Assembly: GCA_023412655.1 (NCBI GenBank)
Contig: JAEYNH010000207.1
Span: 4,694-68,693 of the forward strand
Source: Pseudomonadota bacterium
GTDB lineage: Bacteria > Pseudomonadota > Alphaproteobacteria > Caulobacterales > Caulobacteraceae
Length of the DNA stretch: 64,000 nt
Reading direction: 5' to 3'
Shown here: piece by piece, positions 11,030-22,438 of the stretch
Position numbering within the stretch: position 1 is the first letter of the stretch
Layout of the letters: every line of letters starts with the position of its first letter
Made by a program: the position numbers and the translations under genes
The notes under the pieces: generated by a model
What the model was told of the DNA's origin: nothing
The model's input: only the letters and a program-made list of their open reading frames with translations
The model's database searches: none

Positions 11030-11445
11030 CGCGCGAACACCATGGCGTCGTCGGCGAAGGCCTTGAACTCCAGGGCGTTGCCGGAGGGGTCGAGGAAGAA
11101 CATGGTCGCCTGCTCTCCGGGCTGCCCCTTGAAGCGGATCTGCGGGGAGATGACGAACTCCACCCCCGCCGCCTGCAGCCGCTCGGCCAGTTCGTGCCAG
11201 TCGGGCAGGGACAGGATGACGCCGAAGTGGCGCACCGGCACGTCCTCGCCGTCCACCGGATTGGTGGCGCGGCGCCCGATCTCGTCCGGCGCGAGGTGGG
11301 CGACGATCTGATGTCCGTGGAAATCGAAGTCGATCCACTCGGGGCTGGAGCGACCCTCCGGGCAGCCCAGCAGGCCGCCGTAGAACGCCCGGGCCTCCTC
11401 CAGGTCGCGGACGGGGAAGGCCAGGTGGAAGCGCGGGATGTCCAT
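11026..11445 (-). CDS. VOC-family (glyoxalase/dioxygenase fold) protein
   Basis: A 139-residue protein from ATG 11445 with the vicinal-oxygen-chelate pattern: '[22 protein letters not shown]' start, a metal-ligand His in 'HFGVIL', and the closing '[15 protein letters not shown]' with the typical final Glu. Such proteins bind a divalent metal and act on diverse small molecules; no substrate can be assigned. I reject a longer upstream start because the family begins directly with the first beta strand. The stop overlaps the dehydratase GTG start, so the two are expressed together and may act in one amino-acid or oxoacid step (inference). Confidence 0.82.
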   Translation of the reverse strand: MDIPRFHLAFPVRDLEEARAFYGGLLGCPEGRSSPEWIDFDFHGHQIVAHLAPDEIGRRATNPVDGEDVPVRHFGVILSLPDWHELAERLQAAGVEFVISPQIRFKGQPGEQATMFFLDPSGNALEFKAFADDAMVFAR

Positions 11446-11532
11446 GATCGCCTGATAACGCCGGGGCGCCTTGAGGGCGAGGGCCACTTGGTCTAAACGG
11501 GCGCCGCAATCGATCCCCGCCTCCCCGCCGAG

Positions 11533-11571
11533 CACCTGTCGAAGGGCCGGGAGGCGTCAGCCTGGCAGGTG
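11533..11571 (+). promoter_or_regulatory. Stem-loop in the purA leader
   Basis: CACCTG (11533-11538) and CAGGTG (11566-11571) are inverted, and inside them AGGC-GTCA-GCCT forms a second short stem. The structure ends 14 bp before purA. It could be a leader stem-loop or an operator; no known riboswitch class is recognised. Confidence 0.25.
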
Positions 11572-11585
11572 GAAGGATCGTACCC

Positions 11586-12872
<1,287 letters not shown>

Positions 12873-12953
12873 GAAAGCACCCCGCGGGGCGGGGCCGATT
12901 CGGGGTTCGTTTACGCAAGGGGTCGTATCGAACGGAGCCGGGAGAGGGTTTCC

Positions 12954-13763
12954 GTGTTCGACGACGACAAGAGAACGATCCGGCGGATGGCCCCGCACCT
13001 CCAGCGGGTGCTGATCGTCGATCCGCAGCCGACCAGCGCGGCCATGGTGGGCGAGGCGATGCGCAACATCGCCCGTTCCCAGACTTGGATCGCAACCACT
13101 CCCGAGCGCGGCCTGAAGCTGTGCGAGACGATCGATCCGCAGGTCGTCTTCGTCGAGCTGATGTTCGAGAAGATGAGCGGGGTCGACTTCACCAAGCGTC
13201 TGCGCCGAAGCCGCTCCCAGGCCCGGCAGGCGCCGGTGATCATGGTGACCAGCACGGCCACCGCGGCCAGCATCCTCGCGGCCCGCGACGCAGGGGTTCA
13301 CGAATTCCTGCGGCGGCCCTTCACCATGAAGGACCTGCTACGGCGGCTGGAAGCGGTGACGCTGCGCCAGCGCGACTGGATCGAGGCGGTGGGCTACGTC
13401 GGCCCCGACCGGCGCCGGTTCAATTCAGGCGACTACACGGGGCCGCTGAAGCGCCGCTCGGATAACCGCGCGACGCCCGATGCGGCGCGGCTCGCCCAGG
13501 CGCTCAAGATCCTGCGCTCGGCGGTGGCCTCGTTCGACAGCGACCCGTCCCAGGCCACCCGGGCCATCGAGACCCAGGTGCAGTCGATCCAGAAGGCGGC
13601 CACGGCGGCGGCGGATCTCAAGCTCACCACGGCGGCGGCCGAGCTCGCCCGCTACATCGTGCTGTCGCGCAAGATGGGCGTGGCGCTCACCGCCGCCGAG
13701 GTGGCGAAGCACGCCGCCGCCCTCCTGGCCTATATGCCGAAGGACGACGCGGCGGCGGCCTGA
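12954..13763 (+). CDS. Response-regulator-like protein with Glu at the phosphoacceptor site
   Basis: 269 residues from a GTG start. Residues about 17-130 are a CheY-like receiver: acidic residue D23 in 'VLIVD', switch T99 in 'VIMVTS', and 'RRPF' (120-123) where 'KPF' is usual. The phosphoacceptor Asp is replaced by E68 in 'FVELMFEKMSG', and the conserved Lys by R121. The protein is therefore unlikely to be switched by phosphorylation and may be locked in an active-like state. The C-terminal 90 residues are helical with no recognised output domain. It follows purA at 80 bp and converges on rpoH. Partner and role unknown. Confidence 0.82.
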   Translation: MFDDDKRTIRRMAPHLQRVLIVDPQPTSAAMVGEAMRNIARSQTWIATTPERGLKLCETIDPQVVFVELMFEKMSGVDFTKRLRRSRSQARQAPVIMVTSTATAASILAARDAGVHEFLRRPFTMKDLLRRLEAVTLRQRDWIEAVGYVGPDRRRFNSGDYTGPLKRRSDNRATPDAARLAQALKILRSAVASFDSDPSQATRAIETQVQSIQKAATAAADLKLTTAAAELARYIVLSRKMGVALTAAEVAKHAAALLAYMPKDDAAAA

Positions 13764-13770
13764 GGGCCCT

Positions 13771-14658
13771 TTAGGCGTCGACCAGGTTCCGCTCTTCGGC
13801 GGCGGCGCGCATCGACTTCTGCAGCTTCTCGAAGGCGCGCACCTCGATCTGGCGCACCCGCTCACGGCTGACGCCGTATTGCGAGGCGAGTTCCTCGAGG
13901 GTCGTGGGCTCGTCCTTGAGGCGCCGCTCGGTGAGGATGTGGCGCTCGCGGTCGGTGAGCTCGGTCATCGCCTCTTCGAGCAGGCTCATGCGCAGGTTCT
14001 TCTCCTGCGTGTCGGCGACGATGCTCTCCTGGCTGGGGGTGTCTTCGTCCACCAGCCAGTCCTGCCACTCGGCCTCGGAGTCGGCCCGCAGGGGCGAGTT
14101 GAGCGAGGCGTCCCCACCCGACAGGCGCCGGTTCATGGAGATGACCTCTTCGTCCAGCACGCCGAGCTTGGTGGCGATCTGGCTCACCTGGTCCGGGCGG
14201 AGGTCGCCTTCCTGCAGGGCGGCGATCTCGGACTTGGCCTTGCGCAGGTTGAAGAACAGCTTCTTCTGCGCCGCCGTGGTGCCCATCTTCACCAGGCTCC
14301 AGGACCGCAGGATGTATTCCTGGATCGAGGCCCGGATCCACCACATGGCGTAGGTCGCCAGGCGGAAGCCCTTGTCGGGGTCGAACTTCTTCACCGCCTG
14401 CATCAGGCCGACGTTGCCCTCGGAGATCACCTCGCCGATGGGCAGGCCATAGCCGCGATAGCCCATGGCGATCTTGGCCACGAGGCGCAGGTGGCTGGTC
14501 ACGAGGCGGTGCGCCGCCTCGGGGTCCTGGTGCTCGGTCCACCGCTTGGCCAGCATGAACTCCTCGTCCTTGGCCAGCATGGGGAACTTGCGGATTTCCG
14601 AAAGATACCGGCTGAGGCCGCCTTCCGGCGACATCACGGCAAGCGCGTTCGCGGCCAT
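13771..14658 (-). CDS. rpoH: RNA polymerase heat-shock sigma factor, sigma-32
   Basis: A 295-residue sigma-70-family factor. Region 2 contains 'LRLVAKIAMGYRGYGL' and 'DLRQA'-equivalent 'EVISEGNVGLMQAVKKF', then 'YAMWWIRASIQEYILR'. The RpoH box 'QKKLFFNLRK' distinguishes it from housekeeping sigma and identifies RpoH. Region 4 ends with 'YGVSRERVRQIEVRAFEKL'. It directs RNA polymerase to chaperone and protease promoters after heat or misfolding stress; in the family its level is set by DnaK and FtsH. It has a 335-bp upstream region. Length and motifs are complete. Confidence 0.95.
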   Translation of the reverse strand: MAANALAVMSPEGGLSRYLSEIRKFPMLAKDEEFMLAKRWTEHQDPEAAHRLVTSHLRLVAKIAMGYRGYGLPIGEVISEGNVGLMQAVKKFDPDKGFRLATYAMWWIRASIQEYILRSWSLVKMGTTAAQKKLFFNLRKAKSEIAALQEGDLRPDQVSQIATKLGVLDEEVISMNRRLSGGDASLNSPLRADSEAEWQDWLVDEDTPSQESIVADTQEKNLRMSLLEEAMTELTDRERHILTERRLKDEPTTLEELASQYGVSRERVRQIEVRAFEKLQKSMRAAAEERNLVDA

Positions 14659-14993
14659 GGTAAAATCCCCTTTTCCACCGGACGTTCAGGCCGCGCGCCA
14701 ACCCGACGCGCAAAGGACCAACACCCCATCCAACCATTCAGATAAGTACGAGGTTGCGGTGACGCTAGGTCGCGGGAGGACGACCTGAATGTCCGACTGC
14801 TCTAGTGGGGCATTTTCTACGCCCCCACCATGGCGCCATCAAGGCAGGGTTTCTCACACCTGCTGTTAGCTCGGCTTGCAGGCCAGGGGCCCCTGGTGTC
14901 GGGAGCTGGCCGGCCCGTTCGTCCTCAGGCCAGATGACGGCGCCTCGTCCACCTAGATGGGGCGTCGCGGGCTCCAGCGGAAGGGACGGGAAC
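14659..14993. promoter_or_regulatory. Noncoding region between divergent rpoH and a VOC gene, with a G-rich hairpin
   Basis: This 335-bp gap is the largest clearly noncoding stretch. It should hold the rpoH promoters and the start signals of the gene at 14994. One feature stands out: GTGGGG (14805-14810) and CCCCAC (14823-14828) flank an AT-rich loop, and TGGCGCCA follows directly. I could not identify a convincing sigma-32 or housekeeping promoter by eye, nor a known RNA family. Confidence 0.5.
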
Positions 14994-15473
14994 ATGCCCA
15001 GGATCACCAACTGCCTTTGGTTCGACCGCCAGGCCGAAGAGGCCGCCGAGTTCTATTGCGGCGTGTTCCCGAATTCGCGCATCAGCAAGGTCGCGCGCTA
15101 TCCCGACAGCATGGGCGGCGAGCGCGCCGGGACCGTGATGACCGTGGAGTTCGAACTGGACGGAGCCCCGTTCGTGGGTCTCAACGGCGGACCGGAGTTC
15201 AAGTTCGATGAGGCGGTCAGCTTCCAGATCGACTGTCAGGATCAGGCCGAGGTCGACCACTACTGGAACGGCCTGCTCGCAGGCGGCGGCCGGGAAAGCC
15301 AGTGTGGCTGGCTGACCGACCGCTTCGGCCTGTCCTGGCAGGTGGTGCCGCGCCAGCTCATCGAACTCACCACGGGCCCTGATCGAGCCAAGGCCTCCCG
15401 GGTGTTCGCGGCGATGATGCAGATGGTCAAGCTGGACGTCGCCCAGCTCGAGGCCGCCGCCGCGGCGGCCTAG
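14994..15473 (+). CDS. VOC-family protein, PhnB / 3-demethylubiquinone-9 3-methyltransferase-like
   Basis: 159 residues from the ATG at 14994, which follows an AAGGGACGGGAA ribosome site. The pattern 'NCLWFDRQAEEAAEFYCGVFPNS', 'MTVEFELDGAPFVGLNGG', 'CGWLTDRFGLSWQVVP' is that of the PhnB-like branch of the vicinal-oxygen-chelate superfamily often named '3-demethylubiquinone-9 3-methyltransferase'; that name is historical and methyltransfer is not supported. Real substrate unknown. Its stop shares a CTAG with the opposing rluD stop. Stand-alone gene. Confidence 0.85.
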   Translation: MPRITNCLWFDRQAEEAAEFYCGVFPNSRISKVARYPDSMGGERAGTVMTVEFELDGAPFVGLNGGPEFKFDEAVSFQIDCQDQAEVDHYWNGLLAGGGRESQCGWLTDRFGLSWQVVPRQLIELTTGPDRAKASRVFAAMMQMVKLDVAQLEAAAAAA

Positions 15474-16486
15474 AGCCGCTCCAGCAGCCCCTCGAGCCTG
15501 GCCATGTCCTCGGGCAGGGGGCTTTCGAAGCGCATGGCCTCGCCGGTGATCGGATGGACGAACCCCAGCACCGCCGCGTGCAGGGCCTGGCGGTAGAGGC
15601 CGGCCTCGCGGATGGCGGCGCGGACGGCTTCGGCCGGCGGGCCCGAGCCATAGGTGGGATCGCCCAGGCAGGGCGAGCCCTTGGAGGCGAGGTGCACCCG
15701 GATCTGGTGGGTGCGGCCGGTTTCCAGCCGGCACGCCACCCGGCCGGCCAGCGGCCGCTCCTCGGGCCCGAACACGCGCTCCACCAGATAATGGGTGACG
15801 GCGTGCCGGCCGCCGCTCTTCACCATCGCCATCTTCTTGCGGTCGTGGGTGGAGCGGGCGATGGCGCCCTCAATGGTCCCCCGCCGGGGGCTGGGCGCGC
15901 CCCGCGTGAGGGCGATGTACATCCGCTCGATGTCGTGGGCCGCGAACAGGGCCGACAGGCCCTGGTGGGCCGCGTCGGTCTTGGCCACCACCACGACGCC
16001 CGAGGTCTCCTTGTCGATCCGGTGGACGATGCCCGGCCGCGCTACCCCGCCGATGCCCGACAGGCTGTCGCCGCAGTGATGCAGCAGGGCGTTGACCAGG
16101 GTGCCGCTCTCGCTGCCCGGGGCCGGATGCATGGCCAGGCCCGGCGGCTTGTCGATGACGATCAGATGTTCGTCCTCGAACAGCACCTTCAGCGGGATCG
16201 CCTCGGGCTGCGGCTCGGCGGGCTCGGGCGGCGGCACGGCCACGGTGTAGGCGCCGGTGCGGGCCTTGGCCTTGGCGTCGGTCACCGCCACCCCGTCGAA
16301 CACCACCTGGCCGGCGGCGATCAGGGCCTGCAGCCGCGCCCGCGAGAGATCGGGCAGCAGGGCGGCGAGCACCTTGTCGATGCGCTCGCCGGCCACGGCC
16401 TCGGGCGCCTCGACGGTGCGCAGCTCGCCGCTGAGGTCTCCGGCGTCCGCGACCTCGCCGATCTCCCCGACGTCCTCAGAGGCCAT
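15470..16486 (-). CDS. rluD: Ribosomal large-subunit pseudouridine synthase, RluD family
   Basis: A 338-residue RluA/RluD-type enzyme. An S4 RNA-binding domain occupies residues about 32-80 ('RIDKVLAALLPDLSRARLQALIAAGQV'); the catalytic domain carries 'HRIDKETSG' with catalytic D158, plus 'RLETGRTHQIRVHLA'. It converts uridines of 23S rRNA (helix 69 in the RluD subgroup) to pseudouridine. The N-terminal 20 residues are acidic and likely disordered. Its start overlaps the end of the upstream ferritin-like gene by 11 bp on the same strand. RluD versus the related RluC is by S4 domain and length, so the subgroup is probable, not proven. Confidence 0.88.
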   Translation of the reverse strand: MASEDVGEIGEVADAGDLSGELRTVEAPEAVAGERIDKVLAALLPDLSRARLQALIAAGQVVFDGVAVTDAKAKARTGAYTVAVPPPEPAEPQPEAIPLKVLFEDEHLIVIDKPPGLAMHPAPGSESGTLVNALLHHCGDSLSGIGGVARPGIVHRIDKETSGVVVVAKTDAAHQGLSALFAAHDIERMYIALTRGAPSPRRGTIEGAIARSTHDRKKMAMVKSGGRHAVTHYLVERVFGPEERPLAGRVACRLETGRTHQIRVHLASKGSPCLGDPTYGSGPPAEAVRAAIREAGLYRQALHAAVLGFVHPITGEAMRFESPLPEDMARLEGLLERL

Positions 16487-16793
16487 GCTTCTCGCTGGCG
16501 CCTTCCTCGTGCCCGGCGATGGAGCCGTCCTTGAACAGATATTCGCGCAACTGCTCGTCCGCCTCCTGGTCGTTGCGGCGCAGCCATTCCAGCACCATGG
16601 CCGCGTGCTCCAGCTCCTCGCGGGCGTTATGCAGCAGGATCTTCTTCAGTTCCTCGTCGTCGCAGTCGTCGGCACGCTGGCGGTACCAGTCCACGGCCTC
16701 CAGCTCCTCGATGATCGAGGTGATGGCGTAGTGCTTGTTGAGGGTGTCGCGCGACAGTTTCTCGCGCGGAACGTGAAGGCCTTCACTCGACAT
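16476..16793 (-). CDS. Encapsulated-ferritin-like (EncFtn) iron protein without an encapsulin partner
   Basis: A 105-residue two-helix protein. Compared with Rhodospirillum EncFtn it keeps the ferroxidase residues: E30, W36 and Y37 in 'EELEAVDWY', then E60 and H63 in 'EELEHAAM', followed by 'LEWLRRND'. EncFtn monomers pair into a ring that oxidises ferrous iron and normally sit inside an encapsulin shell, tethered by a C-terminal peptide of the type L-G-I-G-S-L. Here the C-terminus is a short acidic tail without that peptide, and no encapsulin gene lies next to it (rluD and phoD do). So the ferroxidase fold looks intact but its compartment is unexplained. Confidence 0.82.
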   Translation of the reverse strand: MSSEGLHVPREKLSRDTLNKHYAITSIIEELEAVDWYRQRADDCDDEELKKILLHNAREELEHAAMVLEWLRRNDQEADEQLREYLFKDGSIAGHEEGASEKHGL

Positions 16794-16858
16794 GGACTGT
16801 CATGCTCCTGTGGTGTTGCGCCGACTAATACGTGGGCGGAGAGGCAGGGGGAACGCTG

Positions 16859-18517
16859 ATGAAGCTGGATAGACGCAAAGCCCTGGCGCTGCTGGGGCTG
16901 GGGGCGGCGACGCCCATCTCGGCGCAAGCCAGCATACCGCTGCCCGACGGCGTGTTCCGTCACGGCGTGGCGAGCGGCGATCCGCTGCATGACCGCGTGG
17001 TGATCTGGACGCGGCTGACCCCGACCTCGGACGCCGGGGCGCCCATGCGAGTGGAATGGCAGGTGGAAGACGCCGCTCGCCCAGGCCGCGCCGTCGCGCG
17101 CGGCGTCGCCACCACGGACGCTTCGCGCGATTTCACGGTCAAGGTGGACGTCACCGGGCTGAAGCCTGCGACGGACTATGTCTATCGCTTCCGCGCCGGG
17201 GCGGTCTCCGCGGAAGGCCGCACGCGCACCCTGCCGAAGGGCTCCACCAAGGACGTGGTCCTGGCGGTGGCCTCCTGCACCCTCTACCCGAACGGCTACT
17301 TCAACGCCTACCGGGCCATCGCCGACCTGCCCCGGGTCGACGCGGTGCTGCACCTGGGCGACTACATCTACGAATACGGCGGGCCGGGCAGCTACGGCAT
17401 GAACTCGGCCGTCGCCGCCGAGCGCCCGCACGATCCGCCGAACGAGTGCGTCAGCCTGGCCGACTACCGGCGCCGCCACGCCCAGTACAAGGCCGATCCG
17501 GACCTGCAGGCGGCCCACGCCCGGGCGCCCTGGATCGTCGCCTGGGACGACCACGAGACGGCCAACGACAGCTGGCTGCACGGGGCCCAGAACCACCAGC
17601 CCGCCGACGAGGGCGACTGGGACGCCCGCAAGGCCGCCGCCCTGAAGGCCTATTACGAGTGGATGCCGATCCGCGAGCCGCGGCCCGGCCAGGACCTGGT
17701 CTCGGCCACCGAGCGCGCCTTCCACTTCGGCGACCTCGCCAGCCTGATCATGGTGGAGACCCGGCTGGGCGCCCGCGATCGCCAGCTGACCCTCGAGGCC
17801 GACCTGCCGGTGGTGGACGGCAAGCCCGACGTGGCCGCCTTCCGCGCCAGGCTGAACGATCCCGCCCGCCGCATGATGGGCGAGCGGCAGGAGGGCTGGA
17901 TCGCCGGCGAACTGGCACGCTCGGTCAAGGCCGGCCACGCCTGGCAGGTGATCGGCAACCAGGTGGTGATGGCCAAGGTGGTCTCGCCGACGCGCAAGGA
18001 CCTGTCGCCCGAGCAGCTCGCCAAGGCGACCCCCGCCGCGCTCGCCCGGCTGGACCGGCGCGCCCGGGCCGGCGAGCTCGGCCTGCCGGCGGCCCTCGAC
18101 ATGTGGGACGGCTATCCGGTGGATCGCGAGCGGCTCTACGCCCTGTTCCGCCAGACCGGCGCCCGGCCGGTGGTGCTGTCGGGCGACAGCCATTCGTTCT
18201 GGGCCAATGAGCTGCACGACGAGTCCGGCCGGCGGGTGGCGTGCGAGTTCGGGGCCACCGCCATCACCAGCCCCGGCGGCGGCGAGCTCTCACCGGGGGT
18301 GGACGCCGGCGAGCTGGTGGCCCTGGCCAGCCCCGAGGTGGTCTACAACAACCAGGTGGCCCGGGGCTTCATCCTGCTGACCCTGACCCGGGAGGCGGCC
18401 AAGGCCGAGATGGTGGGCGTCTCCACCATCGTTGCGCGCGACTTCACAGCCGCGCCGGTGGCGAGCTTCCAGGTGACGCCGGAGGGGACGGGCGTGTCGA
18501 AGGTGGCGGCGCTCTAG
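16859..18517 (+). CDS. phoD: PhoD-family alkaline phosphatase/phosphodiesterase, Tat-exported
   Basis: A 552-residue metallophosphatase. I start at ATG 16859, behind a GGCAGGGGG ribosome site; this gives a twin-arginine-type signal ('DRRKALALLG'). The mature protein opens with 'GVFRHGVASGDPLHDRVVIWTRL', the PhoD N-terminal domain, and has metal-binding blocks 'HLGDYIYEYG', 'WDDHETANDS' and 'GDSHSFWANEL'. PhoD enzymes are folded in the cytoplasm, exported through Tat and hydrolyse phosphomono- or diesters using Ca/Fe. No Pho-box was recognised upstream. The stop shares CTAG with the LysE-family gene. Confidence 0.92.
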   Translation: MKLDRRKALALLGLGAATPISAQASIPLPDGVFRHGVASGDPLHDRVVIWTRLTPTSDAGAPMRVEWQVEDAARPGRAVARGVATTDASRDFTVKVDVTGLKPATDYVYRFRAGAVSAEGRTRTLPKGSTKDVVLAVASCTLYPNGYFNAYRAIADLPRVDAVLHLGDYIYEYGGPGSYGMNSAVAAERPHDPPNECVSLADYRRRHAQYKADPDLQAAHARAPWIVAWDDHETANDSWLHGAQNHQPADEGDWDARKAAALKAYYEWMPIREPRPGQDLVSATERAFHFGDLASLIMVETRLGARDRQLTLEADLPVVDGKPDVAAFRARLNDPARRMMGERQEGWIAGELARSVKAGHAWQVIGNQVVMAKVVSPTRKDLSPEQLAKATPAALARLDRRARAGELGLPAALDMWDGYPVDRERLYALFRQTGARPVVLSGDSHSFWANELHDESGRRVACEFGATAITSPGGGELSPGVDAGELVALASPEVVYNNQVARGFILLTLTREAAKAEMVGVSTIVARDFTAAPVASFQVTPEGTGVSKVAAL

Positions 18518-19155
18518 CGCCGCTCCAGGGCCAAGCGCAGGCCGAACGCCAGGAAGACGCCGCCGGTCAGCCGGTCCAGCCACCGCACCACGCCAGGGCG
18601 GCGCAGGGCCTGGGCGATGGGCTGGGTGGCCGCGATCAGCGCCGCGAACCAGACCGCCGACATCAGCCCGTGCAGGGCGGCGAGGCCGAAGATGAACGGG
18701 CCGGCGGGCGCGCCCTGGGGCAGGAACTGCGGCAGGAAGCTCACGTAGAAGACGCCGACCTTGGGGTTCAGCAGGTTGGTCAGGAAGCCCCGGCGCATCC
18801 AGGCCATGCTCGAGCCGGCCAGGCCCGAACCGGCGGCGGCTGGGGCGCCGGCCACGTCGAACCGTTCGCGCGGCCGGAGGATCAGGTTCAGCGCCAGCCA
18901 GACGAGATAGGCCGCCCCGACCCACTTCAGGACGCTGAAGGCGAGCTGCGAGGCGGCGAACAGGGCGCCGAGGCCGAAGGCCGCCGCCGCGCCCCAGACG
19001 AGGCAGCCGGCGATGATTCCCGTCCCGGCGAGGGCCGCCCGCCTGGGCCCCTCGACGGCGGCGGTGCGCAGCACGAGGGCGGTGTCCAGCCCCGGCGTGA
19101 CGGTGAGCAGCGCCGCGGCCGCCGAGAACGCCAGCAGGGCCTGGACGACCGTCAC
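18514..19155 (-). CDS. LysE/RhtB-family amino-acid exporter
   Basis: A 213-residue integral membrane protein with about six hydrophobic segments. It starts at GTG 19155, overlapping the hisI stop in GTGA, and shows the family pattern '[13 protein letters not shown]' near residue 20 and '[22 protein letters not shown]' in the middle. LysE/RhtB proteins export amino acids or analogues such as homoserine or threonine; the substrate here is unknown. The overlap suggests co-translation with hisI, but a histidine link is only inference. Confidence 0.88.
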   Translation of the reverse strand: MTVVQALLAFSAAAALLTVTPGLDTALVLRTAAVEGPRRAALAGTGIIAGCLVWGAAAAFGLGALFAASQLAFSVLKWVGAAYLVWLALNLILRPRERFDVAGAPAAAGSGLAGSSMAWMRRGFLTNLLNPKVGVFYVSFLPQFLPQGAPAGPFIFGLAALHGLMSAVWFAALIAATQPIAQALRRPGVVRWLDRLTGGVFLAFGLRLALERR

Positions 19156-19553
19156 GGGCGCTTCACCAGCTTGCCGTTCTCGATGGTGCGGTAGAAGCAG
19201 CTGGCCCGGCCGGTGTGGCAGGCGCCGCCGTCCCCCTGGGGCCAGACCTTCAGCCAGACCGCGTCCTGGTCGCAGTCGATGCGCATCTCCTCCAGGACCT
19301 GCACCTGGCCCGAGGTGGCGCCCTTGTGCCAGAGCTCCTGGCGCGAACGGCTCCAGTAGTGGGCCTCGCCCGTCTCCATGGTGCGGGTGAGGGCCTCGGC
19401 GTTCATCCACGCCAGCATCAGCACCTCGCCGGTCTCGGCGTGGGTGGCGACGGCGGCGATCAGGCCGTTCTCGTCGAAGCGGGGCGCGAGCTTGGCGCCC
19501 TCCTCGAGGAGCTTCTTGTCGGAGAGGGTGGGGAAGCCGGTGGATTGTGTCAT
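19152..19553 (-). CDS. hisI: Phosphoribosyl-AMP cyclohydrolase
   Basis: A 133-residue enzyme opening the adenine ring of phosphoribosyl-AMP in histidine biosynthesis. The signature is complete: '[26 protein letters not shown]', 'WHKGATSGQ', '[11 protein letters not shown]' with metal-binding Asp/Cys residues, and the final '[12 protein letters not shown]'. It is the single-domain HisI without the HisE pyrophosphohydrolase fusion. It is 17 bp downstream of folE, on the same strand, and other his genes are not in the window. Confidence 0.95.
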   Translation of the reverse strand: MTQSTGFPTLSDKKLLEEGAKLAPRFDENGLIAAVATHAETGEVLMLAWMNAEALTRTMETGEAHYWSRSRQELWHKGATSGQVQVLEEMRIDCDQDAVWLKVWPQGDGGACHTGRASCFYRTIENGKLVKRP

Positions 19554-19570
19554 GGCTTCCCCTTAGCCCG

Positions 19571-20200
19571 CTACTTGCGGTTCACGAAGTCGAGGAAGCG
19601 CTGGCGCAGCGTCGGATCGGTCTTGAAGACCCCGGTGAACTGGGTGGTGATCGTCGAGACGTGGCGGTGGTGCACGCCCCGGGTGGTCATGCACTGGTGG
19701 GCCGCGTCGATCAGCACGGCGACGCCGGCCGGGCGCAGGCTGTCGGTGATGGCGTCGGCGATCTGCTGGGTCATGGTCTCCTGGGTCTGGAGACGGCGGG
19801 CGAAGATCTCGACCACCTTGGCCAGCTTGGAGATGCCCACCACCCGGTTGGTCGGCATGTAGGCCACATAGGCCTTGCCGAGGAACGGGGCCATGTGGTG
19901 CTCGCAGTGGCTCTCCACCTCGATGTCGCGCAGCATGACGATGTCGTCATAGCCCTGCACGTCCTCGAAGGTGCGCGACAGCTCCTTGGCCGGGTCGGCG
20001 CGATAGCCCTCGAACCATTCCTCATAGGCGTCCACCACGCGCTTGGGCGTGTCGATCACGCCTTCCCGGCGCGGGTCGTCGCCGGCCCAGGCGATCAGCG
20101 TGCGGACGGCCTCCATGGCCTCCTCGCGGGTGGGGCGCTTGACCGGTTCGAGGTTCTCGTCGGTCCCGATCAGGGTCCGGTCGCGGGAAACGGCATCCAT
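19571..20200 (-). CDS. folE: GTP cyclohydrolase I
   Basis: A 209-residue enzyme producing dihydroneopterin triphosphate from GTP, the first committed step to folate. It has the zinc and catalytic segments 'ESHCEHHMAPFLGKAYVAYMP', 'VVGISKLAKVVEIFARRLQTQE' and 'CMTTRGV'. Length is normal for the type IA enzyme. The gene precedes hisI on the minus strand with a 17-bp gap and is divergent from cysS. Confidence 0.96.
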   Translation of the reverse strand: MDAVSRDRTLIGTDENLEPVKRPTREEAMEAVRTLIAWAGDDPRREGVIDTPKRVVDAYEEWFEGYRADPAKELSRTFEDVQGYDDIVMLRDIEVESHCEHHMAPFLGKAYVAYMPTNRVVGISKLAKVVEIFARRLQTQETMTQQIADAITDSLRPAGVAVLIDAAHQCMTTRGVHHRHVSTITTQFTGVFKTDPTLRQRFLDFVNRK

Positions 20201-20378
20201 TGAGAGCGGTCTTCCTGAGGGCTGAGTTGCGCCGGGACGAAGGCCCCGGAAATGACGCGTGCCACCCTATGTCCTTCCGGTGGAGCGCGACGTGGCGCCC
20301 CGTCCGGGCGATCTGTATATGGGGCGGAACCCCTTACCGGCAACCTTGCCGCAGCGTTAGCGTGACTGTGACTTCCGA

Positions 20379-21793
<1,415 letters not shown>

Positions 21794-21794
<1 letters not shown>

Positions 21795-22360
21795 TGGCCT
21801 TCAAGCCGGGCGAGCTGAAATCCCAGCCCTTCGGCCGCGGCGGCGGCATGGGCCCCAAGACCATGAGCCTCAAGACCGAGGGCCGGCCTCCGCCGCCCAA
21901 GGGGCCGCGCGGCTACCGGGTGGAAGATCGCATCGGCGTCCAGGCGCCCGCCGAGGTGATCTGGGACGTGATCTACGACCTGGAGCGCTGGGCCGAGTGG
22001 AACCCCACCTATCCCAAGGCCTCGGGCGTCATCCGCATCGGCGAGCTGCTGACCGTCACCCTGGCCCTGCCGGGACAGGCCCATCAGGAGCTGCGGCCGC
22101 GGGTGCTGGAGTGGGTGCCCCACGAGCAGCTGCACTGGCAGCTCTCCATGCTCGGCGGGATGATCAAGACCCTGCGCTACGTCGAGATCCAGTCGCTGGC
22201 CGAGGCCAGCTGCATCGTCGACAACGGCGAGATCTTCGGCGGCCTCATGGGGCCCTCGCTGGGCCGGCGGATGTCCCGGCCGGTGCGGCAGGGCTTCAGG
22301 GCCATGAACGAGGCGCTGAAGGCCCGCGCCGAGGAGATATGGACCGCCCGCAAGGGCTGA
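21794..22360 (+). CDS. SRPBCC-fold (START-like) protein
   Basis: About 188 residues. After a Gly/Pro/Lys-rich N-terminal 40 residues, the protein has an SRPBCC pattern: 'APAEVIWDVIYDLERWAEWNPTYPKASG', a beta-rich middle, and a closing amphipathic helix 'GFRAMNEALKARAEEI'. These proteins bind hydrophobic ligands in a deep cavity; roles vary widely. Two start codons are possible, GTG 21791 and ATG 21794; I prefer the ATG that shares its A with the cysS stop. No ligand can be assigned. Confidence 0.78.
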
Positions 22361-22438
22361 GCCTTCCCGCCGCAAGCTTGGCGGCGGCTCCGTCCTCCCC
22401 CATGGTGTCGGCAACGACAAGACAATGGAGGGGCGGAA

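Noticed and set aside
12880..12900. G/C-rich stretch after purA as a terminator
   Set aside because: The stem is short, no T-run follows, and the next gene is co-directional.
16476..16530. Encapsulin docking peptide at the ferritin-like protein's C-terminus
   Set aside because: The tail ends in an acidic and His-containing stretch without the hydrophobic L-x-I-G-S-L pattern.
20330..20378. A palindrome-like GCGTTAGCG stretch before cysS that recalls MerR-family operators
   Set aside because: The arms do not match a known consensus and no MerR-type gene is near.
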